NCBI RefSeq assembly: GCF_005768555.2
Contig: NZ_VCHX02000129.1
Coordinates: 82,204 to 146,203 of the forward strand
Origin: Streptomyces sporangiiformans
GTDB lineage: Bacteria > Actinomycetota > Actinomycetes > Streptomycetales > Streptomycetaceae
Direction: 5' to 3'
DNA: 64,000 bases
A program made the position numbers and the translations under genes. The notes below the pieces were generated by a model. It ran no database searches and was not told the DNA's origin. It was given only the letters and a program-made list of their open reading frames with translations. Numbering within the stretch: position 1 is the first letter of the stretch; each line of letters begins with the position of its first letter. This document shows positions 8,458 to 15,658 of the stretch, piece after piece.

Positions 8458-8928
8458 CTACAGCTGCCCCAGCGCATGCCCCAGAGATCGCATCGCATGC
8501 GACCTCCAGCCCCCGTCCATGATCTGACGCGCCATCATCTGCGCAGGGTCGTCCGGATCGAATCCCTCGTGCTTTAGGAAGAGACGTGTTCCGCGGCCTT
8601 CGTGTTCCATCGTCCAGGTGATGGTCCAGTCCGCGCAGTTCGCGGGATCGGGGTCGGTCCAGCGGAGGCTGAGCATCCGCCCCGTCTCGTACGCGAGCAC
8701 CTCGACATCGACGGTGCCGGAGAAGTTTGAGTTGGGTCGCGGCACCGAGGTCATCGTGTACCGGTGCCCCACCTCGAGCCGGAAGCCGTCCGCACCCGGC
8801 ATCAGCCACTGCACCAGCAGTTCTGGTTCGGTCAGCGCACGCCAGACCTTGGCCGGCGGATGCGGCAGGAACTGATCTACGCGGATGGTGGTGAGGTCAT
8901 CTGGTGCAGGACTCATGTCGCCGGCCAT
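8458..8928 (-). CDS. SRPBCC (AHSA1-type) domain protein
   Basis: A 156-aa START/AHSA1-fold protein: strand-helix start RVDQFLPHPPAKVWRALTEPELLVQWLMP, central beta region ending SLRWTDPDP, and the closing helix GGWRSHAMRSLGHAL. It binds an unknown hydrophobic ligand. It is the last gene of an operon reading VOC, ArsR, SRPBCC; the pairing of an ArsR repressor with an AHSA1 protein is very common in actinobacteria and recurs in this window at 33646-34436. Confidence 0.9.
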   Translation of the reverse strand: MAGDMSPAPDDLTTIRVDQFLPHPPAKVWRALTEPELLVQWLMPGADGFRLEVGHRYTMTSVPRPNSNFSGTVDVEVLAYETGRMLSLRWTDPDPANCADWTITWTMEHEGRGTRLFLKHEGFDPDDPAQMMARQIMDGGWRSHAMRSLGHALGQL

Positions 8929-8968
8929 CCGGTGGGGGGCTCAGGTCAGTTGGCCACCTGCGCGTGGC

Positions 8969-9313
8969 TCATGTCACTTCATCGTCGGGCATCCGGTCCA
9001 GCAGGTCGCCGAGCCCCTTGAGACGCCGGCGCCAGAACCTCTCGTACGGATGGAGCCAGTCCTGCACCTCGGCGAGGGGCTCCGCCTCCAGCCGATAGAT
9101 GCGCTGCCGTCCGGCACGCTGCTCAGAGACGAGTCCGGCCTCCCGGAGCACCTTCAGGTGTTCCGAGAGGCTCGGCCGGCGCATGTCGAAGTGTTCGGCC
9201 AACGCCTGCACGGCCTGCGGGCCCTCGTCCCGCAGCAGCCGCAGCACTTCGCGCCGGGTGGCATTGGCGAGCGCGGCGAAGACGCGGTCTTCGCGCGCAC
9301 CGGTGGTCGTCAT
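8969..9313 (-). CDS. ArsR family transcriptional regulator
   Basis: A 114-aa winged-helix protein. The HTH is visible as FAALANATRREVLRLLRDEG, then RRPSLSEHLKVLREAGLV and the wing AGRQRIYRLEAEPL. It lacks the CxC metal site of ArsR/SmtB sensors, as usual in ArsR proteins paired with SRPBCC partners. It sits seven bases after the VOC gene stop and 40 bases before the SRPBCC gene. The two GTAGG dyads ahead of the operon are its probable operators. Confidence 0.92.
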   Translation of the reverse strand: MTTTGAREDRVFAALANATRREVLRLLRDEGPQAVQALAEHFDMRRPSLSEHLKVLREAGLVSEQRAGRQRIYRLEAEPLAEVQDWLHPYERFWRRRLKGLGDLLDRMPDDEVT

Positions 9314-9320
9314 GGTCCGG

Positions 9321-9695
9321 TCAGAAGCCTTCCTTCTCCGTGAGCAGCATCAGACCGTTGCCGTCCGGGTCCCGGAACGCGGCCATACGTCCCCAGGGGA
9401 GGTCGTCCGGGCCCTCCACGCCGACCCCCGCGGCCGCGAGCCGCGAACAGTCGGCGTCGACATCGGTCGTGACCAACATGATCCCCCGGGTCTCCCCCGG
9501 CGTGAAACCGCCCATCCCGGCCCCGGACAACGTGAACACGGTCTGCGCGCCCTCGGGCGCCACTTGCAGCCACCGACCCTGCGGCGTGTCCAGGTCCGCG
9601 GTGACCTCGAAGCCGAGCACGTCCGTATAGAAGCGCAGGGCCCGGTCCTGGTCGGCGACGGGAACGGTGACGAAAGAGGCATGCGTGATGGTCAT
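9321..9695 (-). CDS. VOC/glyoxalase-fold protein
   Basis: A single VOC domain of about 124 aa: MTITHASFVTVPVADQDRALRFYTDVLG, then DLPWGRMAAFRDPDGNGLMLLT. It belongs to the glyoxalase/bleomycin-resistance superfamily; the metal ligands at the usual positions are only partly evident, so an enzymatic role is uncertain. The ATG at 9695 is chosen; a GTG three codons upstream (9704) is possible. First gene of the ArsR operon, immediately downstream of two palindromes. Confidence 0.88.
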   Translation of the reverse strand: MTITHASFVTVPVADQDRALRFYTDVLGFEVTADLDTPQGRWLQVAPEGAQTVFTLSGAGMGGFTPGETRGIMLVTTDVDADCSRLAAAGVGVEGPDDLPWGRMAAFRDPDGNGLMLLTEKEGF

Positions 9696-9709
9696 GCCGC
9701 TCACGATAG

Positions 9710-9725
9710 GTAGGCAATTCCCTAC
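9710..9725. promoter_or_regulatory. GTAGG dyad 1 ahead of the VOC-ArsR operon
   Basis: Inverted repeat GTAGG-CAATTC-CCTAC, 15 bases upstream of the VOC start. Probable ArsR operator. Confidence 0.7.
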
Positions 9726-9732
9726 ACGTCAA

Positions 9733-9752
9733 GCGTAGGAGTTTCCCTACGC
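9733..9752. promoter_or_regulatory. GTAGG dyad 2 ahead of the VOC-ArsR operon
   Basis: Perfect 7-bp inverted repeat GCGTAGG-AGTTTC-CCTACGC, centred 25 bases from dyad 1 and sharing its GTAGG core and six-base spacer. Confidence 0.72.
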
Positions 9753-9774
9753 ATAGCGATGGGGCGAACCCGCG

Positions 9775-10008
9775 CTACCGGGCCGAGTACGGCAGCAGGG
9801 CCATCTCCCGTGCGTTCTTGATCGCACGAGCCAGTTGGCGCTGCTGCTGGGCGGACACCCGCGTCACCCGGCGGCTGCGGATCTTGCCCCGGTCCGAGAT
9901 GAACTTCCTCAGCAGGTCGGTGTCCTTGTAGTCGATGTAGGTGATGCCGGCGGCGTCCAGAGGATTGGGTCGGGACTTCTGAGGCTTGCGGTCGGGCTTG
10001 CGGGGCAT
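9775..10008 (-). CDS. rpsR: 30S ribosomal protein S18, zinc-independent paralogue
   Basis: A 77-aa S18: NPLDAAGITYIDYKDTDLLR, FISDRGKIRSRRVTRVS, QQQRQLARAIKNAREMALLP. It contains no cysteine, so it is the C-minus paralogue that replaces the zinc form when zinc is scarce. It is the last gene of the minus-strand operon rpmG, rpmE, CobW-like, rpsR. In other Streptomyces the same gene order is under Zur control. Confidence 0.95.
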   Translation of the reverse strand: MPRKPDRKPQKSRPNPLDAAGITYIDYKDTDLLRKFISDRGKIRSRRVTRVSAQQQRQLARAIKNAREMALLPYSAR

Positions 10009-10014
10009 TGGTGG

Positions 10015-11139
10015 TCAGACCTCCAGGAGCGTGTCGAAGGCGGGCGGGAGCTGTTTCCAGGCGGTGCGGCCGGCGGTGTACTCGGCGTCGGTCAAGAGGC
10101 AGGACTCCAGGAGGAGTTCGAGTCCGTCCCGGTCCAGCGCCGGGGACGTGAAGACCAGGTGCTGACAGCAGTCGCCGTGCTCCGGGTGCCAGTCGAGTGC
10201 CGCCGCGGCGCGTCGTACCGGCGGCACCATCTCCCAGGCGGCGTCCGGCAACGAGGCCAGCCAGGGCCCCGCGTTCTCGACGCACAGCGCGCCCCCGGCC
10301 GCGTCCCAGTGCAGCAGCGTGTCGGGCCGGTCGGCGAGCCAGAAGCGGCCCCGGCTGCGGGCCGCGGCACAGGTCAGATCCTCCAGGGCCGCGTACAGCC
10401 GCTCCGGATGGAAGGGGCGGCGGCGATGCCATACGAGGGTGGAGACGCCGCACTCGTCGGCCTCGGCCGGCAGCAGCGCACAGGCCGGGTGCTGGGCCGC
10501 GGCCGCCGCCTCCACGTCGAATCCGCCGAGCGCGGCACCCGCCAAGTCACCGTGGCCGAGCTGAACTTGGCGGGCGGTCGGATGCAGCTGGGCCAGCAGC
10601 GCCCGGTCCTCGTCGTCGGTCGCCTCGGACTCGGCGACGGCGAGCACGGGCGCGTACTCCAGCTGACGCGCGAACGTGTCGGCGATCGTGCGCTGATCGG
10701 TGGCGGCCGCGGCCAGTCCCGCCTCCGCGAGATCGTCACCGTTGCCGAGATACGGCAGCACCAGCGCGGGATCGACCGCGGTGATCACCCCGGTGAGCCG
10801 CAGCCCGCTGCTCGCGACCACCTCGGCCATCGCCTTGGGCTCGACCGAGTCCCACAGCTCGACGACCGCGAGACGAGTGGCCCCGTCCTCCTCCAGCCGC
10901 TCCAGCTCCGGCACCAGGTCCTCGCGCAGGGCGCAGCACGCGCAGTCGTTGACGAGCGGTGCCTCCCCGGCGGAGAGGACGCCGCCACTGTCGCGGATCG
11001 TGCGGGCGACCGTGCCCCGCACGGCCGTCGCGAGGTCGTGGTGCAGCGCGACGGCCCCCGGAACGTCGGCGAGCAGCCGGTCGACGGCCGCCTTGCGGGC
11101 GTCGGAGTGCAGCCCGCCGACGATGGCGACGGACAGCAT
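10015..11139 (-). CDS. CobW/COG0523-like protein with degenerate P-loop
   Basis: A 374-aa homologue of CobW/ZNG-type metal-insertion GTPases. It keeps the CxCC metal motif (VNDCACCALREDLVPEL) and the C-terminal CobW domain (LVWHRRRPFHPERLYAALE, ending near CCQHLVFTSP). The N-terminal nucleotide loop reads VAIVGGLHSDARKAAV where family members have GxxGxGKT, so canonical GTP binding is doubtful. The start overlaps the rpmE stop (TGATG). The context (cysteine-free ribosomal proteins) points to zinc allocation during zinc limitation. Confidence 0.88.
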   Translation of the reverse strand: MLSVAIVGGLHSDARKAAVDRLLADVPGAVALHHDLATAVRGTVARTIRDSGGVLSAGEAPLVNDCACCALREDLVPELERLEEDGATRLAVVELWDSVEPKAMAEVVASSGLRLTGVITAVDPALVLPYLGNGDDLAEAGLAAAATDQRTIADTFARQLEYAPVLAVAESEATDDEDRALLAQLHPTARQVQLGHGDLAGAALGGFDVEAAAAAQHPACALLPAEADECGVSTLVWHRRRPFHPERLYAALEDLTCAAARSRGRFWLADRPDTLLHWDAAGGALCVENAGPWLASLPDAAWEMVPPVRRAAAALDWHPEHGDCCQHLVFTSPALDRDGLELLLESCLLTDAEYTAGRTAWKQLPPAFDTLLEV

Positions 11140-11393
11140 CAGCCGGCCTCCCGCTTGCCGTACCGCTGCTCGAAGCGCTCGACACGGCCCGCCGTGTCGA
11201 GCACTCGGGCCGTCCCGGTGTAGAAGGGGTGGCTGACGTTCGAGATCTCGACGTCGACGACCGGATAGGTGTTGCCGTCCTCCCATTCGACCGTCTTCTC
11301 GCTCGTCAGGGTCGAGCGGGTCAGGAAGGCGTGGTTCGCGGCCCGGTCCCGGAAGACGACGGGCCCGTACGCCGGGTGAATCCCCTCACGCAT
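11139..11393 (-). CDS. rpmE2: 50S ribosomal protein L31 type B
   Basis: An 84-aa type B L31: MREGIHPAYGPVVFRDR, ISNVSHPFYTG, RVERFEQRYGKR. It has no CxxC motif, hence is zinc-independent. It replaces zinc-containing L31 on ribosomes under zinc limitation. Translationally coupled to the CobW-like gene downstream; six bases separate it from rpmG upstream. Confidence 0.96.
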   Translation of the reverse strand: MREGIHPAYGPVVFRDRAANHAFLTRSTLTSEKTVEWEDGNTYPVVDVEISNVSHPFYTGTARVLDTAGRVERFEQRYGKREAG

Positions 11394-11398
11394 CGCGA

Positions 11399-11563
11399 TC
11401 AGCGCTCCTCTCGGAAGTCGACGTGACGGCCCACGACCGGGTCGTACTTGCGCAGGGTCATCCGGTCGGGGTCGTTACGGCGGTTCTTGCGGGTGACGTA
11501 TGTGAAGCCGGTCCCGGCCGTGGACCGGAGCTTGATGACCGGACGGAGTTCGTTGCGTGCCAT
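11399..11563 (-). CDS. rpmG: 50S ribosomal protein L33, cysteine-free
   Basis: A 54-aa L33: MARNELRPVIKLRSTAGTGFTYVTR, RNDPDRMTLRKYDPVVGRHVDFRE. The cysteine pairs of zinc L33 are missing. The ATG at 11563 gives the standard length; an open frame upstream runs through the divergent promoter and is not real. First gene of the minus-strand half of the zinc-independent ribosomal locus. Confidence 0.96.
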   Translation of the reverse strand: MARNELRPVIKLRSTAGTGFTYVTRKNRRNDPDRMTLRKYDPVVGRHVDFREER

Positions 11564-11575
11564 GGGGCTAGTATA

Positions 11576-11596
11576 TGAAAACGGATCCCATTTCCA
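11576..11596. promoter_or_regulatory. Putative Zur-type dyad between rpmG and rpmB
   Basis: Arms TGAAAACGG and CCATTTCCA around ATC; seven of nine pairs are complementary. It lies in the 61-base divergent gap that must hold both promoters. Its TGAAAA start and AT-rich arms resemble Zur boxes of Streptomyces. Assignment to Zur is inference from gene content. Confidence 0.6.
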
Positions 11597-11624
11597 ATAA
11601 GAAGGAACAGAGAGGTTCGTCACC

Positions 11625-11861
11625 ATGTCCGCGCACTGCATGCTGACCGGAGCCCAGCCCGGCTTCGGCAACACCATCTCCCACTCCCACCGGCGCTCGT
11701 CCCGGCGCTTCGACCCCAACATCCAGAGCAAGCGCTACTGGCTGCCGAGCGAGGGCAGGCACGTACGGCTGAAGCTCAGCGCCAGGGGGATCAAGACGGT
11801 CGACACGATCGGCGTCGAGGCGGCCGTGGCCCGGATTCGTGCCCGTGGGGTGAAGGTCTGA
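11625..11861 (+). CDS. rpmB: 50S ribosomal protein L28, zinc-independent paralogue
   Basis: A 78-aa L28: MSAHCMLTGAQPGFGNTISHSHRR, RRFDPNIQSKRYWLPS, VDTIGVEAAVARIRARG. Only a single Cys remains, so there is no zinc ribbon. The preceding GAGAGG gives a good ribosome site. The stop overlaps the rpsN start (TGATG). Confidence 0.96.
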   Translation: MSAHCMLTGAQPGFGNTISHSHRRSSRRFDPNIQSKRYWLPSEGRHVRLKLSARGIKTVDTIGVEAAVARIRARGVKV

Positions 11862-12166
11862 TGGCGAAGAAGAGCAAGATCGCGAAGAACGAGAAGCGCC
11901 AGGAGATCGTCGCGCGGTACGCCGCCCGCCGGGCCGAGCTGAAGGAGATCATCCGCAGGCCCTCCTCCTCGGAGGCCGAAAGGCTCGCTGCCCAGCGGGA
12001 ATTGCGCAGGCAGCCGCGCGACGCCAGTGCCACCCGCGTACGCAACCGGGACAGCGTGGACGGCCGTCCGCGCGGGTACCTGCGGACGTTCGGGCTCTCG
12101 CGTGTGAATCTGCGCAAGCAGGCGCACGCGGGCTTCCTTCCCGGGGTGCGCAAGTCGTCCTGGTAG
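11861..12166 (+). CDS. rpsN: 30S ribosomal protein S14, cysteine-free long form
   Basis: A 101-aa S14: MAKKSKIAKNEKRQEIVARYA, RRQPRDASATRVRNRDSVDG, GRPRGYLRTFGLSRVNLRKQA. This long form lacks the CxxC motifs of short zinc-binding S14 and is the standard substitute under zinc starvation. Coupled to rpmB by a one-base overlap. Confidence 0.96.
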   Translation: MAKKSKIAKNEKRQEIVARYAARRAELKEIIRRPSSSEAERLAAQRELRRQPRDASATRVRNRDSVDGRPRGYLRTFGLSRVNLRKQAHAGFLPGVRKSSW

Positions 12167-12229
12167 CTTGCTGCGGTCGTTCCGGCGACCCGGGCGACGA
12201 CTTTCGTCCACACCCTTGGGGGACTTTCA

Positions 12230-12736
12230 GTGACTTCGGCGACTTTCGCGCGCAGGCAGGTGCGGATCGCGGCCGCGGCAGCGGGACTGGCGGCCACGCT
12301 CGTCCTGGCGGGCTGCAGCAGCGACGACGGAGACGGTGACAACGCCTCGTCCCCTGAGACGAGCGCGGCACCGACCGAGTCGGCGGACACCGGCGGCGGC
12401 TCCGGCGGGAGCACGTCCAAGGGCGGTGGTCTGCAGGGAAGCTGGCTCACCACCAAGGGCGGCAAGGCCGTGGCGCTCGTGATCACCGGTAAGGAAGCCG
12501 GCCTGTTCTCGACGGGCGGGTCCGTGTGCAGCGGAACCGCCGGGGAGACGTCGGGCATGCAGATGATCGCGCTGAAGTGCACCGACGGAAACAAGGACCG
12601 GACCGAGGGCATGGTCAAGTCCGTCAACGCCACGACCATGAAGGTCGACTGGGAGGGCTTCGGCGAGGAGACCTACACGAAGTCGGAGGGCGGGAAGCTG
12701 CCGACGGGTCTGCCCACCGCCGAGCTGGGCACCTGA
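12230..12736 (+). CDS. Small secreted lipoprotein
   Basis: A 168-aa protein with an N-terminal basic stretch, a hydrophobic segment (AAAAAGLAATLVLAGC) and a lipobox LAGC; the acylated Cys is followed by a Ser/Asp/Gly-rich linker (about residues 27-65). The globular remainder (70-168) contains GSWLTTKGGKAVALVITGKE and two further Cys, possibly a disulfide. No enzyme motif recognised. GTG start with GGGGGA seven bases ahead. It converges on the DUF2786 gene. Confidence 0.88.
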   Translation: MTSATFARRQVRIAAAAAGLAATLVLAGCSSDDGDGDNASSPETSAAPTESADTGGGSGGSTSKGGGLQGSWLTTKGGKAVALVITGKEAGLFSTGGSVCSGTAGETSGMQMIALKCTDGNKDRTEGMVKSVNATTMKVDWEGFGEETYTKSEGGKLPTGLPTAELGT

Positions 12737-12799
12737 GTCCGACACCGGGTACGACACCGGATACGTCTCGGGAGCCGACGGAGCGGCTTGCCGGGAACC

Positions 12800-13936
12800 T
12801 CAGGGGAGCCGCTGACGCGGTTCCACCTGAGCCCGGTCCGCCGCTTCGGCGCCCTGGTTCCAGCCCGCCGCGTCGTTGACCCCACGCAGGCGGGTCGTGG
12901 TCGTCTCCGGGAACATGCGGTCCGTGCGGGCGGTGACCGCGACCTCGCGGGTGGCGAGGACCGGAAGAAGGTCGTCGGTCACCTGGGTCTCGGTGGCGGA
13001 GGCCAGACGCGTACCGATGCGCTGGGCGTACGCCGCCAGGAACGACTGACGGAAGGTCTTCGTACGGCGGCGGCCCGCGGCGCGGGCGGCCGCCTCCGCC
13101 TTCGTCATCGCGGCGGTGGCCTGCACGAGCAGTGAGGTGTGGAGGAGTTCGACCGCCTCCAGATCGGGTTCGAAACCGACGACGGTGGAGAAACCGAGGG
13201 GTTCGTTCCACACGGCCCGGCATCGGTTCGCGGTGGCGACCGCGTCGAGGAGCGTGGCCTTGGCCGCCTCGTACGGCGGGTCGACGCCGATCCGGCACGC
13301 ACCGGGCGCGTCACCCGCGGACGCCCGCGCCGCGAGCAGTGCCTCGTCGATGCTGTGGCGCGCCATCAGCTCCTGCGCCTTGCCGGTGAGCGCCTCCGCC
13401 TCCTCCGGGAAGCCGGTCGCCTCCGCCTTGGCGAGCAGTGCGCGTATACGGGTCAGCATGCGGGACTCGGGCCGGCGATCCTCCGCTGTCCCGTGGAGCC
13501 GATGGTGGTGCGGATGGTCGAGTGGTTCGTCGAGCGGTTCGAGGGGCGGTAGGCGGAGCAGCAGGCGGTACAGCTCCAGCACGGCTGTCGCATGCGAGAA
13601 GCGGTCGGTGCGCACGGGGGCGGGGTCCAGCTCGTCGAGCTGCGCAGCCCAGCGGCGGCCGCGCGTCTGCTTCCGCCGGGCCTCGCCGCCGAGGATCAGG
13701 CCCGAGACCAGCCGCACGTGCGTCTCGTCCAGCTCGCGCCGCACGATCCGTACGACATCGGCGGGCTGCCAGCCACGCCGCCAGGCCGCCGCGATGAAGT
13801 CCTCACCGCGCAGGATGAGTTCGGCGTCCGCCGAGGGGTCGGCCGCGAGGAGTGAGGCGCCCGTGTCCAGGGTCGCGTCGGTGTCGGCGTAGAGGGCGGT
13901 CTCGAAGGCGCGGTCCACGCTACTGGGCGTACTCAC
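12800..13936 (-). CDS. DUF2786 domain protein
   Basis: A 378-aa protein of unknown function. The DUF2786 motif is near residue 160: MLTRIRALLAKAEATGFPEE, then AQELMARHSIDEALL. The N-terminal part (10-120) is helical with AWRRGWQPADVVRIVRREL. The C-terminal region includes the conserved block FRQSFLAAYAQRIGTRLA. A single gene whose start lies close to a G/C-rich repeat region. The molecular role of the family is not known to me. Confidence 0.85.
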   Translation of the reverse strand: MSTPSSVDRAFETALYADTDATLDTGASLLAADPSADAELILRGEDFIAAAWRRGWQPADVVRIVRRELDETHVRLVSGLILGGEARRKQTRGRRWAAQLDELDPAPVRTDRFSHATAVLELYRLLLRLPPLEPLDEPLDHPHHHRLHGTAEDRRPESRMLTRIRALLAKAEATGFPEEAEALTGKAQELMARHSIDEALLAARASAGDAPGACRIGVDPPYEAAKATLLDAVATANRCRAVWNEPLGFSTVVGFEPDLEAVELLHTSLLVQATAAMTKAEAAARAAGRRRTKTFRQSFLAAYAQRIGTRLASATETQVTDDLLPVLATREVAVTARTDRMFPETTTTRLRGVNDAAGWNQGAEAADRAQVEPRQRLP

Positions 13937-14000
13937 GCGTCGATCGTGCCACGGAGCGGGGGCGGTGGTTTTCCTTCCGCAGCCCCGCCCCTTCCCGAAA

Positions 14001-14098
14001 CTGGGGGCTGCGCCCCCAGGCCCCCAGGCCCCCGGTTCGTGGTTCGGTGCGGGTCCGTCATGGCTGGTCGTGCAGTTCCCCGCGCCCCTGAAGGGCGC
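14001..14098. repeat. G/C-rich intergenic hairpin repeat
   Basis: Two hairpins: CTGGGGGC-TGC-GCCCCCAG (14001-14019) and GCGCCC-CTGAA-GGGCGC (14082-14098), joined by a GTGGTTCGGTGCGGGTCCGT-like stretch. This composition is typical of dispersed intergenic sequences I recall from Streptomyces chromosomes. Only one copy is seen here, so calling it a family repeat is partly from memory. Confidence 0.45.
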
Positions 14099-14173
14099 CA
14101 GCAGCCGCCCGCCGCCGTCTCAGCGCGTGAAATTGGGTCGCCCCGCCGTACGCGCGCCGCAAAGCATGGCCCC

Positions 14174-14803
14174 ATGGTCGACACCTCCCTCTACGCAGCG
14201 TTTCTGGTCGCCGCCCTCGCGCTGGTCGTGAGCCCCGGCCCCGACATGATGTTCATCGTGGCGATGGGCGGCCGCGGGGGCCCTGTCGCGGGCGTGATGG
14301 CCGCCGCCGGCGTGGCCTTCGCGATGCTGGTCCACGCCGTCGCCGCGATGCTGGGCCTCTCGGCCCTGTTCACCGCCCTGCCGACCCTGTACCACGTACT
14401 GCGCTGGGTGGGCGCGGCCTACCTCCTCTACCTCGCGGTCAAGGCGTTCCGTGACCGCTCGGCACCGGTCGAGGAAGGCGGCACCCTCGGCCCGGGGCGG
14501 CGGCGCGCCTTCTGGCAGGGCGCGGTCACCAACCTTCTCAATCCCAAGGTGATCCTCTTCAACGTCGCGTTCCTGCCGCAGTTCGTGAACCCCGGACTCG
14601 GCCACGTCATGACCCAGTTCCTGATCCTCGGCGTCACCCTGGTGGCCATGGGCTTCGCCTTCGACGCCTCGGTGGGCCTGCTCTCCGGCCGCCTCTCCGA
14701 TGTGCTGCGCCGCAGCCGCCGGGTCGCCCGGGGCCTGAACATCTTCAGCGGGACGGTCTTCACCGGGCTCGCGGTGCGACTGCTCGTGGCGTCCCCCAAG
14801 TAG
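14174..14803 (+). CDS. LysE/RhtB family amino-acid exporter
   Basis: A 209-aa inner-membrane exporter with about five to six transmembrane segments. The family signature SPGPDMMFIVAMGGRGG is near residue 20 and the motif TNLLNPKVILFNVAFLPQFV near 120. The ATG at 14174 gives the canonical length; an open frame runs further upstream through the intergenic repeat and is ignored. Substrate is probably an amino acid or derivative. Confidence 0.9.
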   Translation: MVDTSLYAAFLVAALALVVSPGPDMMFIVAMGGRGGPVAGVMAAAGVAFAMLVHAVAAMLGLSALFTALPTLYHVLRWVGAAYLLYLAVKAFRDRSAPVEEGGTLGPGRRRAFWQGAVTNLLNPKVILFNVAFLPQFVNPGLGHVMTQFLILGVTLVAMGFAFDASVGLLSGRLSDVLRRSRRVARGLNIFSGTVFTGLAVRLLVASPK

Positions 14804-14818
14804 GGCCTCCACAGCACC

Positions 14819-14863
14819 GTCAACCCAGGGTTGACACCCCTCGGGTGTCAACCTACGGTTGAC
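14819..14863. promoter_or_regulatory. Tandem palindromic operator of the Clp-N/HTH gene
   Basis: Two perfect 17-bp dyads, GTCAACC-CAG-GGTTGAC (14819-14835) and GTCAACC-TAC-GGTTGAC (14847-14863), centred 28 bases apart. Between them a third dyad is formed by GTTGACACCC and GGGTGTCAAC around CTC. The second dyad ends two bases before the ATG, so a bound protein would also cover the ribosome-binding region. Probably an autoregulatory site for the HTH protein encoded next. Confidence 0.8.
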
Positions 14864-14865
14864 GC

Positions 14866-15591
14866 ATGACTACGAACCCACGCGCCACCACCTCCATACG
14901 GCTCGACGACCTCATCGAGGCCATCAAGCAGGCCCACACCGACGCGCTGGACCAACTCCAGGACGCGGTGATCGCCGCGGATCACCTGGGCGACGTGGCC
15001 GACCACCTGATCGGCCACTTCGTGGACCAGGCCCGGCGTTCGGGCGCGTCCTGGACGGACATCGGCAAGAGCATGGGGGTCACCCGCCAGGCCGCCCAGA
15101 AACGGTTCGTGCCGAAGGCCGAATCGGACCTCGACCCGAGCCAGGGCTTCGGCCGCTACACCCCGCGGGCCAGGAACGTGGTGATGGCCGCCCACAGCGC
15201 GGCCAAGGCCGCCGGCAACGACCTGACCCACCCCGAACACCTGGTCCTCGGCCTCATCACCGAGCCCGAGGGAATCGGCGCGGCGATGATCACCGCGCAG
15301 GGCGTCTCCCTCGACGCGGTACGTGAGGCCGCGACCGCCGCGCTTCCGCCGAGGGCCGAGAGCGTTCCCGAGCTCATCCCCTACGGCGCGGGCGCCAAGA
15401 AGGTCCTGGAACTCACCTTCCGCGAGGCCCTCCGCCTCGGCCACAACTACATCGGCACGGAACACATCCTGCTCGCGCTGCTGGAGCACGAGGGCGGTAC
15501 GGGCGTACTCAGCGGGCTGGGCGTGGACAAGACGGCCACGGAGGCCGGCGTCGAGCAGGCGCTCATGGCACTGAAGACCAGCCAGGAGTGA
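14866..15591 (+). CDS. HTH plus Clp N-terminal domain protein
   Basis: A 241-aa protein. The N-terminal part (1-90) contains an HTH-like segment SGASWTDIGKSMGVTRQAAQ. Residues about 100-240 hold two Clp-N repeats (ARNVVMAAHSAAKAAGNDLT, HPEHLVLGLITEPEG; then LGHNYIGTEHILLALLEHEG). It lacks ATPase modules, so it is not a chaperone; Clp-N here probably serves as a sensor or adaptor tied to DNA binding. No ribosome site is evident because palindromes fill the leader. Confidence 0.9.
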   Translation: MTTNPRATTSIRLDDLIEAIKQAHTDALDQLQDAVIAADHLGDVADHLIGHFVDQARRSGASWTDIGKSMGVTRQAAQKRFVPKAESDLDPSQGFGRYTPRARNVVMAAHSAAKAAGNDLTHPEHLVLGLITEPEGIGAAMITAQGVSLDAVREAATAALPPRAESVPELIPYGAGAKKVLELTFREALRLGHNYIGTEHILLALLEHEGGTGVLSGLGVDKTATEAGVEQALMALKTSQE

Positions 15592-15658
15592 TCAGCGGGG
15601 GCAGACTCCGTGGCCTGGTCCGGTCCCGTTGTCAGACCTCCCTGCCACACTCGCCACC

